In this document: positions 1 through 12,980 of the stretch, one piece after another
Layout of the letters: every line of letters starts with the position of its first letter
Position numbering within the stretch: the first letter of the stretch is position 1
NCBI RefSeq assembly: GCF_031877795.1
Contig: NC_133932.1
Location: forward strand, 72,343,937-72,407,936
DNA: 64,000 nt
Direction of reading: 5' to 3'
From: Strix aluco
Taxonomy: Eukaryota; Chordata; Aves; Strigiformes; Strigidae
Position numbers and translations under genes: made by a program
Notes under the pieces: model-generated
What the model saw: only the letters and a program-made list of their open reading frames with translations
Told to the model about the DNA's origin: nothing
Databases searched by the model: none

Positions 1-1368
<1,368 letters not shown>

Positions 1369-2565
1369 ATGAATGATCTTTATATCAAACGCATATTGAA
1401 ATTGCTACCAAATGAAACTGGGGGACAAAATCCTCACATAGCATTAAATTTGAAGATTGCAACTTATTGCTATTTTTACACTTTGTTTATATGAAAAGTA
1501 AACCTTTAATTTGACAGCCTTATACAATAGTTGTAGTTTGTTGCATGTATAGGGCTTATTTAGTGATAAAATAGGTGCTGTTATGATGGAATGTTTATTA
1601 TTTTCATTTTTTTATTATGGAATGTTCTGGTTTTGTATTTTTTTATTTCTAAGCTTGTGAACACTATCTTTCCCTTTTTAGAGCTGTTTTCCCTTTTATT
1701 AAAACCATGTTTAACTGAATTCTGTGAAGAAAATGTTAACGTATGTGCATCACTTAGAAGTAAAGATTTTTCTTTTCCATATCTTCTGCTGAAGCTATGG
1801 TAGCAATATCAATGCCAGCTATCACTATGCAAGGTTGAAAGTGGCAATCTTCTGGAGCTTCTCTGACTTTCTAGTTTGTACATTTCTTTGGTATAATTAG
1901 ATGTTCATCTTTAAATTTTTTGAACAAGTTGTTTAAAAATGCAGAGACAAAATTGGAAGAAGTTACTGTTTCACTTTCTGTAGCGTAGAAGTGCTTTTCA
2001 TTGTTGTTGGGCTCTTTGCATTATAGAGTGGGAAGTGGGCTGCCTTTGTTCAGTCGCAGTTGGGTGTGCCTCAGGTTAGCTCTGAATTTGTGGCGGTTTT
2101 CTTTGGCTTCTCTCCTTTATATGTACGCTTGATATTTTACCATAGCTCACAGACCGGAGGCATGTTGGCACTGTTCTGCTTTGTACACGGTTTAAAATTG
2201 CTGTTACTTGTTATAGAATTTGCCAAGTCAAAATATTTGAGTTTGACTGTCTTGAATATACATTTATTGTCCTTTTTTTTTAACATATGCTTTGAAAATG
2301 TAATGTTGTGTACTCTTTGGGCTATGCTCACGGAAAATACATTGTATTTAAAGCTTAATACACAAATCAAAATTCATATAAGTGCACTATATGAGCACTA
2401 ATAATATAAGTTGCTGCTTTGTGTTACGATAAGTGAAGAGTGGGGAGGAATATGGTAAATGGGATAAACCTTATGAATTGTGTTGATTTTTTGGTTCTTG
2501 TTTTGTTTAAAAAGGGACCTTTACAAATTGGATTTGAAGAAAATAAACAAACATATTACATTGTA
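1369..2565 (+). other. ANKRD10: ANKRD10 3' UTR (putative)
   Basis: AT- and T-rich sequence follows the ANKRD10 stop. The first canonical AATAAA downstream of the stop is at 2542-2547, followed by TTGT-rich DNA, which gives a 3' UTR of about 1.2 kb. A weaker ATTAAA lies near 1697. Another AATAAA at 3305-3310 would lengthen the UTR. The end is inferred from the signal only. Confidence 0.55.
2542..2547 (+). terminator. ANKRD10: Polyadenylation signal AATAAA, probable ANKRD10 end
   Basis: A canonical AATAAA hexamer lies about 1.17 kb after the ANKRD10 stop, in the correct orientation, with GT/T-rich sequence after it. Cleavage would be expected 10-30 bases downstream. Confidence 0.5.
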
Positions 2566-3945
2566 TCTGAATATTTTGTTTAGTCATTATTATTTTATGG
2601 GCAATTTGTGCAAGTCTTTAATAGTTTTGAAATTGCACGTCTCCATAATCTTTCTCAGTGCAACTGTGAATTTCTTGATTTTGTCAGTATATGGAAGCAA
2701 ATGGGAACAGCGCAGTAAGTTGTCCTTGACTGAGTTACAGAAGCACGTACTGAATATTATGTGTATGAAGGTTGTATCGGCCTTGAACTCCAGAAATGGG
2801 TTAAAATACTGGCTGGCTGATTTTCATGAAAATTATAGTCTCCTTCGAACATTTTTAAACAAAATGCGGCAGACTACACAGAAGTCAGTGTTTTAAACAG
2901 ACTTTACACTCTGCATGGTTCACTATCTACATATAAGATTCTCACAGTGTATTCAAACTGAGAGTAGCACTGATAGGAAAATTGACCCGTCCTTTTGCAA
3001 ATAGTTGGCCAGACTGGCAAAAGTCTTCTGTGCCTTCTGGAGACAAACAAGGCCACCAATGAAAGCTGAATCTCACCTGAGACAAGGTGTTCCTGGCATG
3101 CATGTAACCACTTGCTTGTGCTTGAACAGCTGCAGCCGGGCCCTGTTCTTAGACGATTTAATTTGCTGATGCAGTGCCCAGAGGCACGTGTGCTATTGCC
3201 GTCATACTAACATGAGATATTAACTTTGATTTGTTGTAGCATTTGGCTTGAGGATCTTTAGTATTTTGCCGAGCTGGCTGCATACACTTTCTTGTGCTTC
3301 TTCAAATAAATCAAAGCAACTCACAATCAGCACTGCCATCTTACATATGTGGCTATAAATGGATTCCTAGAGGATTTTCTTCAGGTAATGCCTACATTTG
3401 CATGTGTCTGTTCCGGTGGTAAAATTTTAGGTGCATAATTTTAGCATGACAAGCTTTATACTGTGTTCATAAGGTTTTTAAAATTTGTGTACCTCTGATT
3501 TTCATTCACTTGCTTTTCACATCTTTTCACCTAAAATTACCTTGGAAGACACTATTTCAAATTCAAAGAGAGAACTTACTGCTTTATTTTAAAAAGCACT
3601 TCCACGTGTGTGTGTTCAGCCACACGCTAACAGAGAGACAGATTTCAAGGTCTGTATCTGTTGTCAGGCCCCATGAAAGCTAATTATTAAATTCTAATTA
3701 TAGGTAGAAGACCAGTGAAGGCCGTATGATGTAGACAGGCCGTGTGGGTTTGCTGGGTAGCTTCCTTTACAGCTAATGTTGCAACAGATAGAAGTTAAAG
3801 CATCAAATAATTATTTTATTAGAATTCTGAGACTGCCTTTCTGCAGGTGCTTTTTGAGACAACACATGTACTTACAACAAAAGCCATCTAAAGTCTTGTT
3901 TTTAAATTATTCCATAAATCTTCTATAGAACATGAAACAGAGTCA

Positions 3946-4090
3946 CTGAATCACAGCGTGGTTGAGTTGGTGGATACACACCCAAGTGTATGGTGCTGGT
4001 ATGATCCCATACCACTCTCACAGGGAAAAAAGTTTTCTTATGTTTATTTGGAATTTCCCATTTTTCAGTTTGTCTTGTAATTTCAGATAC
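3946..4090 (-). mobile_element. Old CR1 LINE 3'-end fragment, antisense
   Basis: The segment starts with a decayed form of the CR1 tail (GAATCACAGCGTGGTTGAG). It continues with an antisense block typical of the CR1 3' region: 'ctctcacagggaaaaaagtt' followed by 'cccatttttcagtttgt'. The usual 'gaagggacct' block is replaced or deleted, so the copy is old and rearranged. Boundaries are approximate. Confidence 0.6.
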
Positions 4091-7000
4091 ATGTGAGTAA
4101 TAAAACTATAAAAGTAATTAACAGATCCAACTGCACCTCTGGTAGGGAAGGTGCTGAGTTAGTAGGTGAAGAACTTACATTGTCAAGTGTGGAATGAGTT
4201 CTACCAGGTATAGCCATGTCTTCATATGTAACTACACAGAGGCCTTGTTTTTAAATATCTTGCTGTTAAAATACAAAGGACTTTCCTGGTTTTGCTGTGT
4301 TAGACCAGCTGATGTAGTTTAAGAAGCCTGGTAAGGCTCACAAGCCCTCTTCAGGCCTGAGTGACAAATCTGCTAACAGGCAGCAGTGCTGAGCCATTTT
4401 AATTATGCTGTGCTCTGCAATTCCTGAAAAGATTGCTGGGTTTTAATTGCCTGGAGTTAAATTCTCACAGGTTCTTTGTTTAGCAAGGGCAGTAGTATTG
4501 TAGGACTGTTCCTACTCTGGCCTTTTGTCCAAGTCTAGAATTTTCTAGGCTTTTATCAGCTGAATGTTACTTTAGGTGATACTTTGTCTTACCGTTATCT
4601 TGGTTCTGGGAATGGTTCTTCAAAACTAATGTTTGATTTCCATCTGCCTAGATTTAACTCAATAGCACCATCATGAATTTCATATGGAATGCACTAACCA
4701 GTTATTCTCATCTCCCTCCCGGTTATGTCTTTGGTTGAGACTCAATTTTGTGTGAAATTTCAGTAGATTTCTTGCTGGCTTATGTAGATATCTTAGCCCA
4801 AATTCCCCCAAATGTAGGTTCCTTCCTATTTTGTTTTTCAAAACCATCTGCAAAGTTTTGGCAGAAATACAAATAAGTACAGATTCAGACAGTGTTTTGA
4901 TATGAAGTATTTCTGACCAAGTAGTTGAAGTTTGGCAATGTTGGAAGAGGGAAAAGGGAAATGTTACACAACTTTATACATACTTCTTTAATATTTTTAA
5001 CAATTGATCCCCTGATTCCAGATGAAATATTAGTCTTAACTTCTAACAGTTGTGAAAGAAGGCTATCATTTGAGGTGTTAGATTAAGATGAGATGCTGCT
5101 CGGCTTCAAGACCCCTTGCAAATGCTTTCAGACCCAGTGAACTTTTCTGAACATTGGTCTTGCACCTGACTGTGATCAAATCCTGATCCTTGTTCAGACT
5201 CACATTCCGTAATCTTGCAAAAGGCTCTCTGTAAGTCTATTTTAATAAAACTTCTTTAACTATCATCCTTCTGCAGTCTGAAATTGAACTCCAGCTTAAT
5301 ATTTATAGCCAGGTTATAAATCACTAAGGAGCTTTTGCCATTCCAATTACAAATGTAATGCAGCCAAAAGAGCTGCCTCACAAAGCATCAAAGTCCTGAG
5401 CACAAAACAAACCTGGGATAAAAAAGAAATCCTTGCTGTCCCATATGCTAGAGCCAACCCATGGTACAAGCTTTTACCAGTAACACACATGTTCTGAAGT
5501 ATGAGTTTGCACACAGCTCCACTTATTTTGTGTCCAACCAGTTTCTTCCAGTCAGTGAAAGACTGCACACTTTGAGGAGGGGGGGAAGCACAACAAAAAA
5601 ACCCAAACAAAAGCACTCTTTCACCAGCACAGTACTGCCCACCTTGACGACCCATGCTGGCATAGCCAGTGCAGCACATCCTGTACACCCCTTGATTGGC
5701 TAGGCGTGTGGGGCATTAGCAGCAGAGAGGAAGGCAGCTGGACCACTCCTCCCTTGGTGCCTCTAGATGTGACACACGCTGCACCTTCCCACTGGCACCT
5801 TCAAGTCCTGAGACACTTTCTTCAGGGTCGTTACTACCCTGGTGAAATTCTCCTTAATTGTGCTTTCTAGGGGTCTTTGTGACAAAAAAAATCACCTTCT
5901 CTGGCATTCTAATAAGTGAATTTTCTTGTTCTTTGCCTCTGTCTCTGAAGTATGGCTTCATGTAAAGCTAGAGCTAATGAATTTCTTGATGCTCCAGGGA
6001 GGAAGTCCTGGATGCCTTGGTACGAGCACAGGTGAGCCAGGGCTGGAGCAGTGTTGCAAATTTCCTACAGGGATAAAAAGAGAGGAAGGGCAGGGGAAGC
6101 TTGCCACGCTGGGCAGTGCTGAGAGCTGCAGCAAGCCTGCTGCAGCAGGAGAGTCGTGGGGAAGATGGCAGCCTGGGAGCATCCCACTTTGCTGCTGTCA
6201 CTGGCCTGGGGGACGCAGATCCACAGGGCAGGAAATCTTTGAGACCCAGACAAACCAAGGAAAAATAAAAAAGAGTCTTGTGTAAGCAGGGTTTACTATT
6301 CCTGGCAACTGGTAACTACATTTCTGCTACACTGCTTAATGACTCCCAGCTATTTCACACCTCTCCTTCCGTTCCCAGAGTTTCCTGTCTCAAAGTGGTG
6401 ACTGGCTGTTCACAGACAAGGATCAAAAGAACTCTAGTTTGAAGCAGATGGTTTATTTTAAAAGCATATCTGGCTGTAATATCTTTTTTAAAAAATACAC
6501 TACAATAGTTCATAACAGTACCATATGCTTGGAGTATGTATCCAAATTAAAAGCTTAGCCACACTCAGAATCGGCCTCCTCCCCAAAAAGCATAATGAAT
6601 GTTACCTGTGGTACGAGAATAAAAGTTAGGCATCCTCTGTCCCTCCAAAAAGCACAAGTTTTAATGAGTAACTTCTCTTTGCTTCTGTGTGACTCAGCTG
6701 CACATACAGGACTTGATAACCTTTTCCAAATCAGTAGGAATTAGCCTCAATTGGCTGAAGTGCAAGCAGGGGAGGCATGCATTGGACACCGAGGACAAGT
6801 CCCCTGCCTCAGTTATTAATCTGAGCAGTGTTCCACAAGGAAAATAACTGAATACCTAAAGCTGAACACGATACCAAGCTGCATAGTATTAATCGCATTT
6901 CTTCTTGCTGGGCTAGAATTGTAAGTTAAAGAACTAAAATAAGTCAGTCTGAGTTTCTCTTCCTGCAAAGGCAGGATGTAATCTTACTACAGAGGAAATA

Positions 7001-9382
7001 CCATGTATTAATAGAGCTCTGCTCTTGATGTTACCGAAAGGTCAAGCATTGTTTGTTGGTGCTAGCTGGCAGCTCGATCTCACCAAAGACACGTGTGCTT
7101 TCCTGTGATAACCACAAGTTAATATTGTCTGTGGTTTTTGCCAGGTTTTGTCTGGTGAAGAAGTTGGGGTTTGTTTGCTTTTGTTTTATTCTCACTGTTT
7201 CTAAAAGGTGTTGTGAGTTGGATCAGTCTCAATAACATTGGGCACATAGCTTGGAATCGCAGTTTATTCTGTTTTATATTTGACATGGTGTATAACACAG
7301 CATATTTTATAAAAATCAGTACCAAGAAGACAAATAGTAAGAATTAGGTAGGTACACAATGTAAGAAGAACCAAGGAAAAAGTATATGCGTGATACAGAG
7401 AAGCACTTAAATGGTAGGTCCTGGGATCAAGCAACTCTCCCAACAGTAAGATGTCCAACCAGAAAATCCTGTAAATTCTAGGAAGTATAAAACCCTTAGA
7501 CTTTTTTAATATATAGCATAGCTGATAAAATGTCTAGAGATTTATTTATTTGACCATATTTGTAATTAATGCTTCAAGTCTGCATTTTCAGCTGAAATTC
7601 TAGTATGGATAAATCACGGGTGTGTCTTCCATTAGCTGATGGGTTGGACATTGTCATACTAGAAACTGTCACCATTTGCCAGATAGTTTTTCAGTCTTCA
7701 TCTTGGAGCATCATCCTGCAGATACAAGTTGGCATTTCTGACAGTAACCAAGCACGACGCCTGTGTAAAGAAATTATTGTCACGTGAGCAGAGGGGATTG
7801 TTGCTTTTTCTAATGCGTAGCTGTTCTTTTGTGGTGTACGTGAGCAGTGCTGTGTCCATTGATAAGGGCAGCTGTCCTGCGGGCTCTGGTAAATGGCACT
7901 TTTAGAAGAGGCAGAAATACTCCAACCACTGTACCAGAGCTAAAGCATCACCATCACCCATGCCAATCTGAAAAGAACAAGGATGTGATCTACAGTGGCA
8001 GCACCCACCTTAACACTTTCAGGGGGTCGGCAAAGCCACCTTTTCCTAACATGGGCAATTTCTGCCTATCAACAGGGCACAGTTGGTACGCTGGACTTGC
8101 CATGCAGTCTGTAGGAAGAACAGGCTAGAGGAATTCATGTAATGATTGATAGAGGGCTTTATCTGCTAAATATTTTCAGAACTTACAAGTTTAGGACCAA
8201 AACAAATCTTGTTACCCTGGCTTGAAAGCAGCCCTTGGGACGTGAGCTAAGGCAACCTAATAATGGTGATCTGCCAAAACAATATGTCAGATGGGTCTAC
8301 TAGAGATTGCCACAGCTTCAGGGCAGGACGGGCTACCTCCGTGAATGTTTAGGTGTGCAGCATGCCCTACTTGAGTTTCTTACATTGCTTCAACTACTGC
8401 ACGTAATTCTGTATACCTGCATCTACAAAATGGCTACTACAGCATTGCTTTAAGTAGAAGTCAGTCTTTTCATTTCATGCTCAACACATGCTCTCTGTTT
8501 CAACCAGCAGTCCTGGTTTCCTGGTCTCTTAGCCAGGGTCTTGCTGGAGCACACTGTGGCTCTGGTCCAGCGCTGTGGTCTGCAGTCAGAACACTACCAT
8601 GATATATGTCAAGACGAAGGAGCTAAGAAACACTCCTGGAAGCCACTGTGCAGGATTAGGTTTTCTCTGAAAGACTAATTCCCAACTAGAGGTCACATCC
8701 TGCACTGTTCAATATCGGATGCAAGGAAAGGGGCAGTGGCAGAATGACCATTGTCCCCAGCAGACCCCTCTCCACCCTGGGACCAGCAGCCCCTCCCAGT
8801 CCCTGCTGCCATGCCTTGCTTGCTGGGAACGATGCAGTCTCAGTGGGCACATTGGCTGCAACGCCCTCATATTCCTCACGGTGTTGAGATGCTGCTCAGA
8901 TCAGCGTTTCACATCCCCCAGCCAGATGTGTGCCAGCTGGAAGCTCTGTAAACCAGGTTAGTGTGGCACCAAGCCCAAAATAATGAGCCCTATTTATTAG
9001 GTCTTTGGTACTCTGCCTGAGGTTAAGCCTGCCATGACCTCGATAATAAAAGGCAGAACAACTGAGGGAATAATCCTGCTGAACCCAAAGACAGGAGAAT
9101 AAGATCAGCCCTTGGACTCAATTTACAGAGTGAAAAAACTGAGATATGCACAGGTGACCTCTTGCAAAGGACACCTGGGTAGTGTGAGACTAAAGAGAGC
9201 AAACACAAACACGATTGCCTCATCCTGAAAGAAGTTCAGAAAACAACCAACAAACAAGCCACACAATAAGGCAAAAGGAGCAGAAAGGTGGCATCCTCAG
9301 TACGGGTGGCTCTTTGAGATGGAGATTCTCAAGGACTCACCAGAGCTTTTCCCGTATAGAAAGATACATCCAAAAATCCAGT

Positions 9383-9405
9383 GATGAGATGAGATGAGAT
9401 GAGAT
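9383..9405. repeat. Pentamer microsatellite (GATGA)n
   Basis: Four to five tandem copies of GATGA are flanked on both sides by the words CCAGT and GATGAGA, so a slightly larger unit was also duplicated here. Confidence 0.8.
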
Positions 9406-10332
9406 CCAGTGATGAGAAAGCCAGAGATTTCAGGAACCAGAAGAGGAACACAGGCCAAGCAGCAAAATGAGGTGATGAAAATACTCAGACCGAGAACAAA
9501 GTAGTAACCTCTTTGCCACGGATGGCACCAACAATTTTATTGTTAGTGAGGTTTTAAATTATTATGAATAAAGTGAGCCATCCTATAGCTGTCCTGTAGA
9601 GACCTTACTATGCAAAGTGTTGAAGGATTTCAGTACAGATGTGCTCCCAAGCTGTGTAAATTCAGATGCTGGACTCAAAATTCATACTGAATTTGAGCAA
9701 TTTATCGAGGCACTGGATAAATTCAGATATATTATACCATCACCCTGGTTCTGACAGGAAAACCACTTAAAATTGCAAAGGCTGAAATATGCATAAAGCA
9801 AAACTATTTTTGAAGAAAGATAAATGCTCCCAGAAATGGTATTTAATTTAATAGCACTCCAGGACAATGCTTGACACCAGTTTATGCACATGTTCTCAAA
9901 CCTGTATCTTCAGGTATATTACTTCTGGGAACAGTAGAAGGAGTAGCAAGGAGAAAAAAAAAAAAAAGGAAAAGGAAAATGCAAAGACCAAAGTCTGCTG
10001 TGACCAGCAAGGTACAGCCTGTCAAGATACAACAGCAGAGTTACATATTTCACAGACATTTGCTTTCAAAAGGCCAAAGTCCACACCTGGTGCAAGCGAC
10101 ACACAGTGTCCATTTTACCTGTTAAAGATGTTGGGTTTCCCTTTTGCTTAAGCAGCAAATAAATTTGCCCAATCTAAGCACAACGTTGGCTTGAGGAACT
10201 GCAAATGTTGGTTCCCGATAGCCAGGAGCAGAGGTCCATGGGGGACTGATGGGTATCAGAAGGTCTCCAAACCACCAAGTGAGCTGCCACCACGTCTGGT
10301 GCACCGCTGAAGTGCCTGAAAGATACACAAAA

Positions 10333-10348
10333 TACTGTATATACAGTA
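10333..10348. repeat. Perfect 16-bp palindrome
   Basis: TACTGTATATACAGTA is its own reverse complement. No flanking repeat or element explains it. Confidence 0.9.
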
Positions 10349-12379
10349 AGTCCAAATTTTGTGAGGAGATCAGGAGATCAGGACAGGAAGGTCCTCAGTG
10401 CCCTCTGGGCCCAGGCAAATTACCTGGAAAAGGTAACGTGATGTTGGGGCCCTCACCACGTGGCCTGGCCTTTGTACTGGGGGTGCCACGCACTGGCTCA
10501 AGGGGCATCAGGACAGGTTGGGCTTCACTTAGGTGCTCTCCTGCATTCCCACCTCTTCATTTGTGTACACGTCCTACCCTACGTGCCTGCTGCTAGCAGT
10601 GTGAGGAGGATACTCAGTGTGTTACACAGCTGGATACTTGCTGCTGCCCGAATGTCCATCAGACATTGCCTTCCAGCATTGCAGCATCTTCTTTGACACC
10701 ATTGGTACAACACTGAGGGCATCCTCCCATAAGGGTGAGAGCTGCCTGGCCCCTCCTCATGGGTGGGCCCACAGGTCAGCTCAGCAAAATTTGTGAATCG
10801 AAAGTTTATGTGTTCTGCATGCCTCTTGGTCATCCCCACGCAGCCTGCCTGGCTTCTTCAGGTCTCCTTTCCCCTCAGCCTCTCCCATCCACACTGCACA
10901 TTAGTCCTGCTGACCCTCCTGTGGAAACACCTCTGCTCTCTCCTACCAACCCACATGACTAAAATGTTTCTCTCATCTCCTTATTATTCAGTTATTTTTC
11001 ACCAACTTTGGTATCTGTGATGGTGGTAAATGAAATGTAACCTAGCTGAGCTCCATATGAGTTGCTGCTGAAAGACCATTTCCCACCCTATTGGTTTGAT
11101 TGTATCACCCCTTTGTCTATCTCCTCCTTGGGCTCCTTCACTTACATGTCCAACACATGAAATTTCCTATCACTTTTAAGGCCTTTCATTTATTACCAGC
11201 CCCTACCACCTATCACTCAGAGCAGTCTGAACTTCCTGACTCTTGCAAGGACCATCCTGCCAGCTCCTTCACCCTCTCACTGAATTTTTAAGCAAACATC
11301 TTCATGCTTTTTCTGTGCAAGCTGCCATGCTTGGGGAAACTCCCCTTTCATGTACACTAAGCTACTTCATTGTGCTCCTTCAGATGTTCCCTCGAAAACC
11401 TGCCTTTAGAACCTAAAACCCCCCACCTTTCCCTATCTTTTGGGCCACTGATGAGTTGATCCTAAAACCTACCATGTGGACCAGTACTGACTCTCTGATT
11501 TCTTGGACTGCCTGCCTGTATCCACCAGGCTTCTCTTCTCCTAGATCCAGTTTACATATACTTTGAGACAAAGACCAATTTTTTAAATTGTGTGTTTAGA
11601 TGGTATCTAGCACAGTGAAATTCTAGTCTAGTGGTAGGGCTCCCAGGAATGATAGTAATAATGACAACAGCAACAACAACGTTCATAAATTAAGAATATA
11701 AACGGGGATTTACATACTCCATGGTATGATGGGACCAAAAGCCACAGCACACTGCAGAAGCTCCAACATCTGGTGGCAATAGCACTGAGATATAGTCTTT
11801 TCTCCTCCTCTTCTACAAGCTCTCCATAGAAACATATTTGAAAATATCAATTAATATGAATGTTGTGGCTTGTGTCCCATTGTGATTATTTGCAAGAAAA
11901 GGTTGATTTATTATACATTTAAGAACAGCCTTCCTCCACATCCTGCTCCTGTAGTATGTCAGGCTGAAAAATCTCCTTTATTTACCTTATCTCAGGTCTC
12001 ATTTTCAGACTCCCTTCTGGCTTCCCAGTCAAGACAAATGTGTAAGGTTCCCCATCCACTGTTACACTATTTCTTGTCTGCAGCCAGCTCTGCTGCTCTC
12101 ACCCTCCTCCGGACTCTATTCTGCCACTCCATGAGGGTGTGCAGACCATGCGCAATACCCTAAAACTGAAGGTGAAGAGGCACTGCCAAAGACAGATAAA
12201 AATCAAACCTGATTATTCCAAACCTGTTGGAAGAAAGAAATGAGAACAAAACCCCAAAATAAAACAAGGAAAAATTATACTTAGGAAATAAACCACAAAT
12301 TTTGCAGCTATGGAAGTGCAGGGCTCACAGGAGCCCAGCTGATGGGAAGGAGGCCTAAGTCCCAGAAAGTGCTGGACGT

Positions 12380-12980
12380 TGTCGTGGTTTAAACCCAGCC
12401 AGCAGTCAAACACCATGCAGCTGCTCGCTCACCCTCCACTGGCCCCAGGAAATGGGGGAAAGAATTGGAGGGGTGAAGGTAAGGAGACTCATAGGTTGAG
12501 ATAAAAACAATTTAATAATTGAAATAAAGTAAATTTAAAGTAATAATTATTATTATAATAATAGTAATAATAGAAAATACAAAAAAGTAATGCACAACGT
12601 TATTGTTCACCACCCACTGATCGATGCCCAGCCCAATTCCAGCTAACAATCCCAGAGGAGAAAACATCCTGAAGCCTCAATGCCGAAAGAAAGAGAGGCC
12701 CCGCCTTCCTGGCCCACGCCCATCTATCTACTGAGCATGACATTGTATGATATGGAATATTCCATTGGCCAGTTTGGGTCCAGTGCTCTGGCTGTGGTCC
12801 CTCCCAGCTTCTTGTGCACCTGTACACAGGCAGGACGTGGGAAGTTGAAAAGTCCTTGATTTCTTAGCAACAGCTAAAAACATCAGTATTATCAACATTC
12901 TTCTCATACCAAATCCAAAACAGCACTATTTCTAGCCACTAAGAAGAAAAATTAGCTCTATACCAGCTGAAACCAGGACA
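12380..12980 (-). mobile_element. Solo LTR of an avian endogenous retrovirus, antisense orientation
   Basis: A 601-bp element begins TGTCGTGGTTTAAACCCAGC and ends GCTGAAACCAGGACA, so it has TG...CA termini. Read on the minus strand it follows the usual layout of a very common bird LTR: 'tgtcctggtttcagctgg' start, a block like 'ggccaaNgNNatattccata', a decayed TATA region, an ATTAAA-type polyadenylation region followed by 'tttatctcaacc', and an AAT-rich tract in the 12540s. No internal retroviral genes flank it, so it is a solo LTR. The flanks (gacgt / atgtt) do not form a clean target duplication. The ERV class assignment (ERVL-like versus ERVK-like) is not certain. Confidence 0.85.

Larger units (their letters stand above)
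2566..12379. other. Intergenic DNA downstream of ANKRD10
   Basis: Nearly 10 kb without a supported gene. Open frames are at most about 119 codons and resemble nothing known. Besides the CR1 remnant (3946-4090), the GATGA microsatellite (9383-9405) and a 16-bp palindrome (10333-10348), I see only unique AT-leaning DNA, an A-rich stretch near 9954-9970 and a second AATAAA at 3305-3310. Confidence 0.6.
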
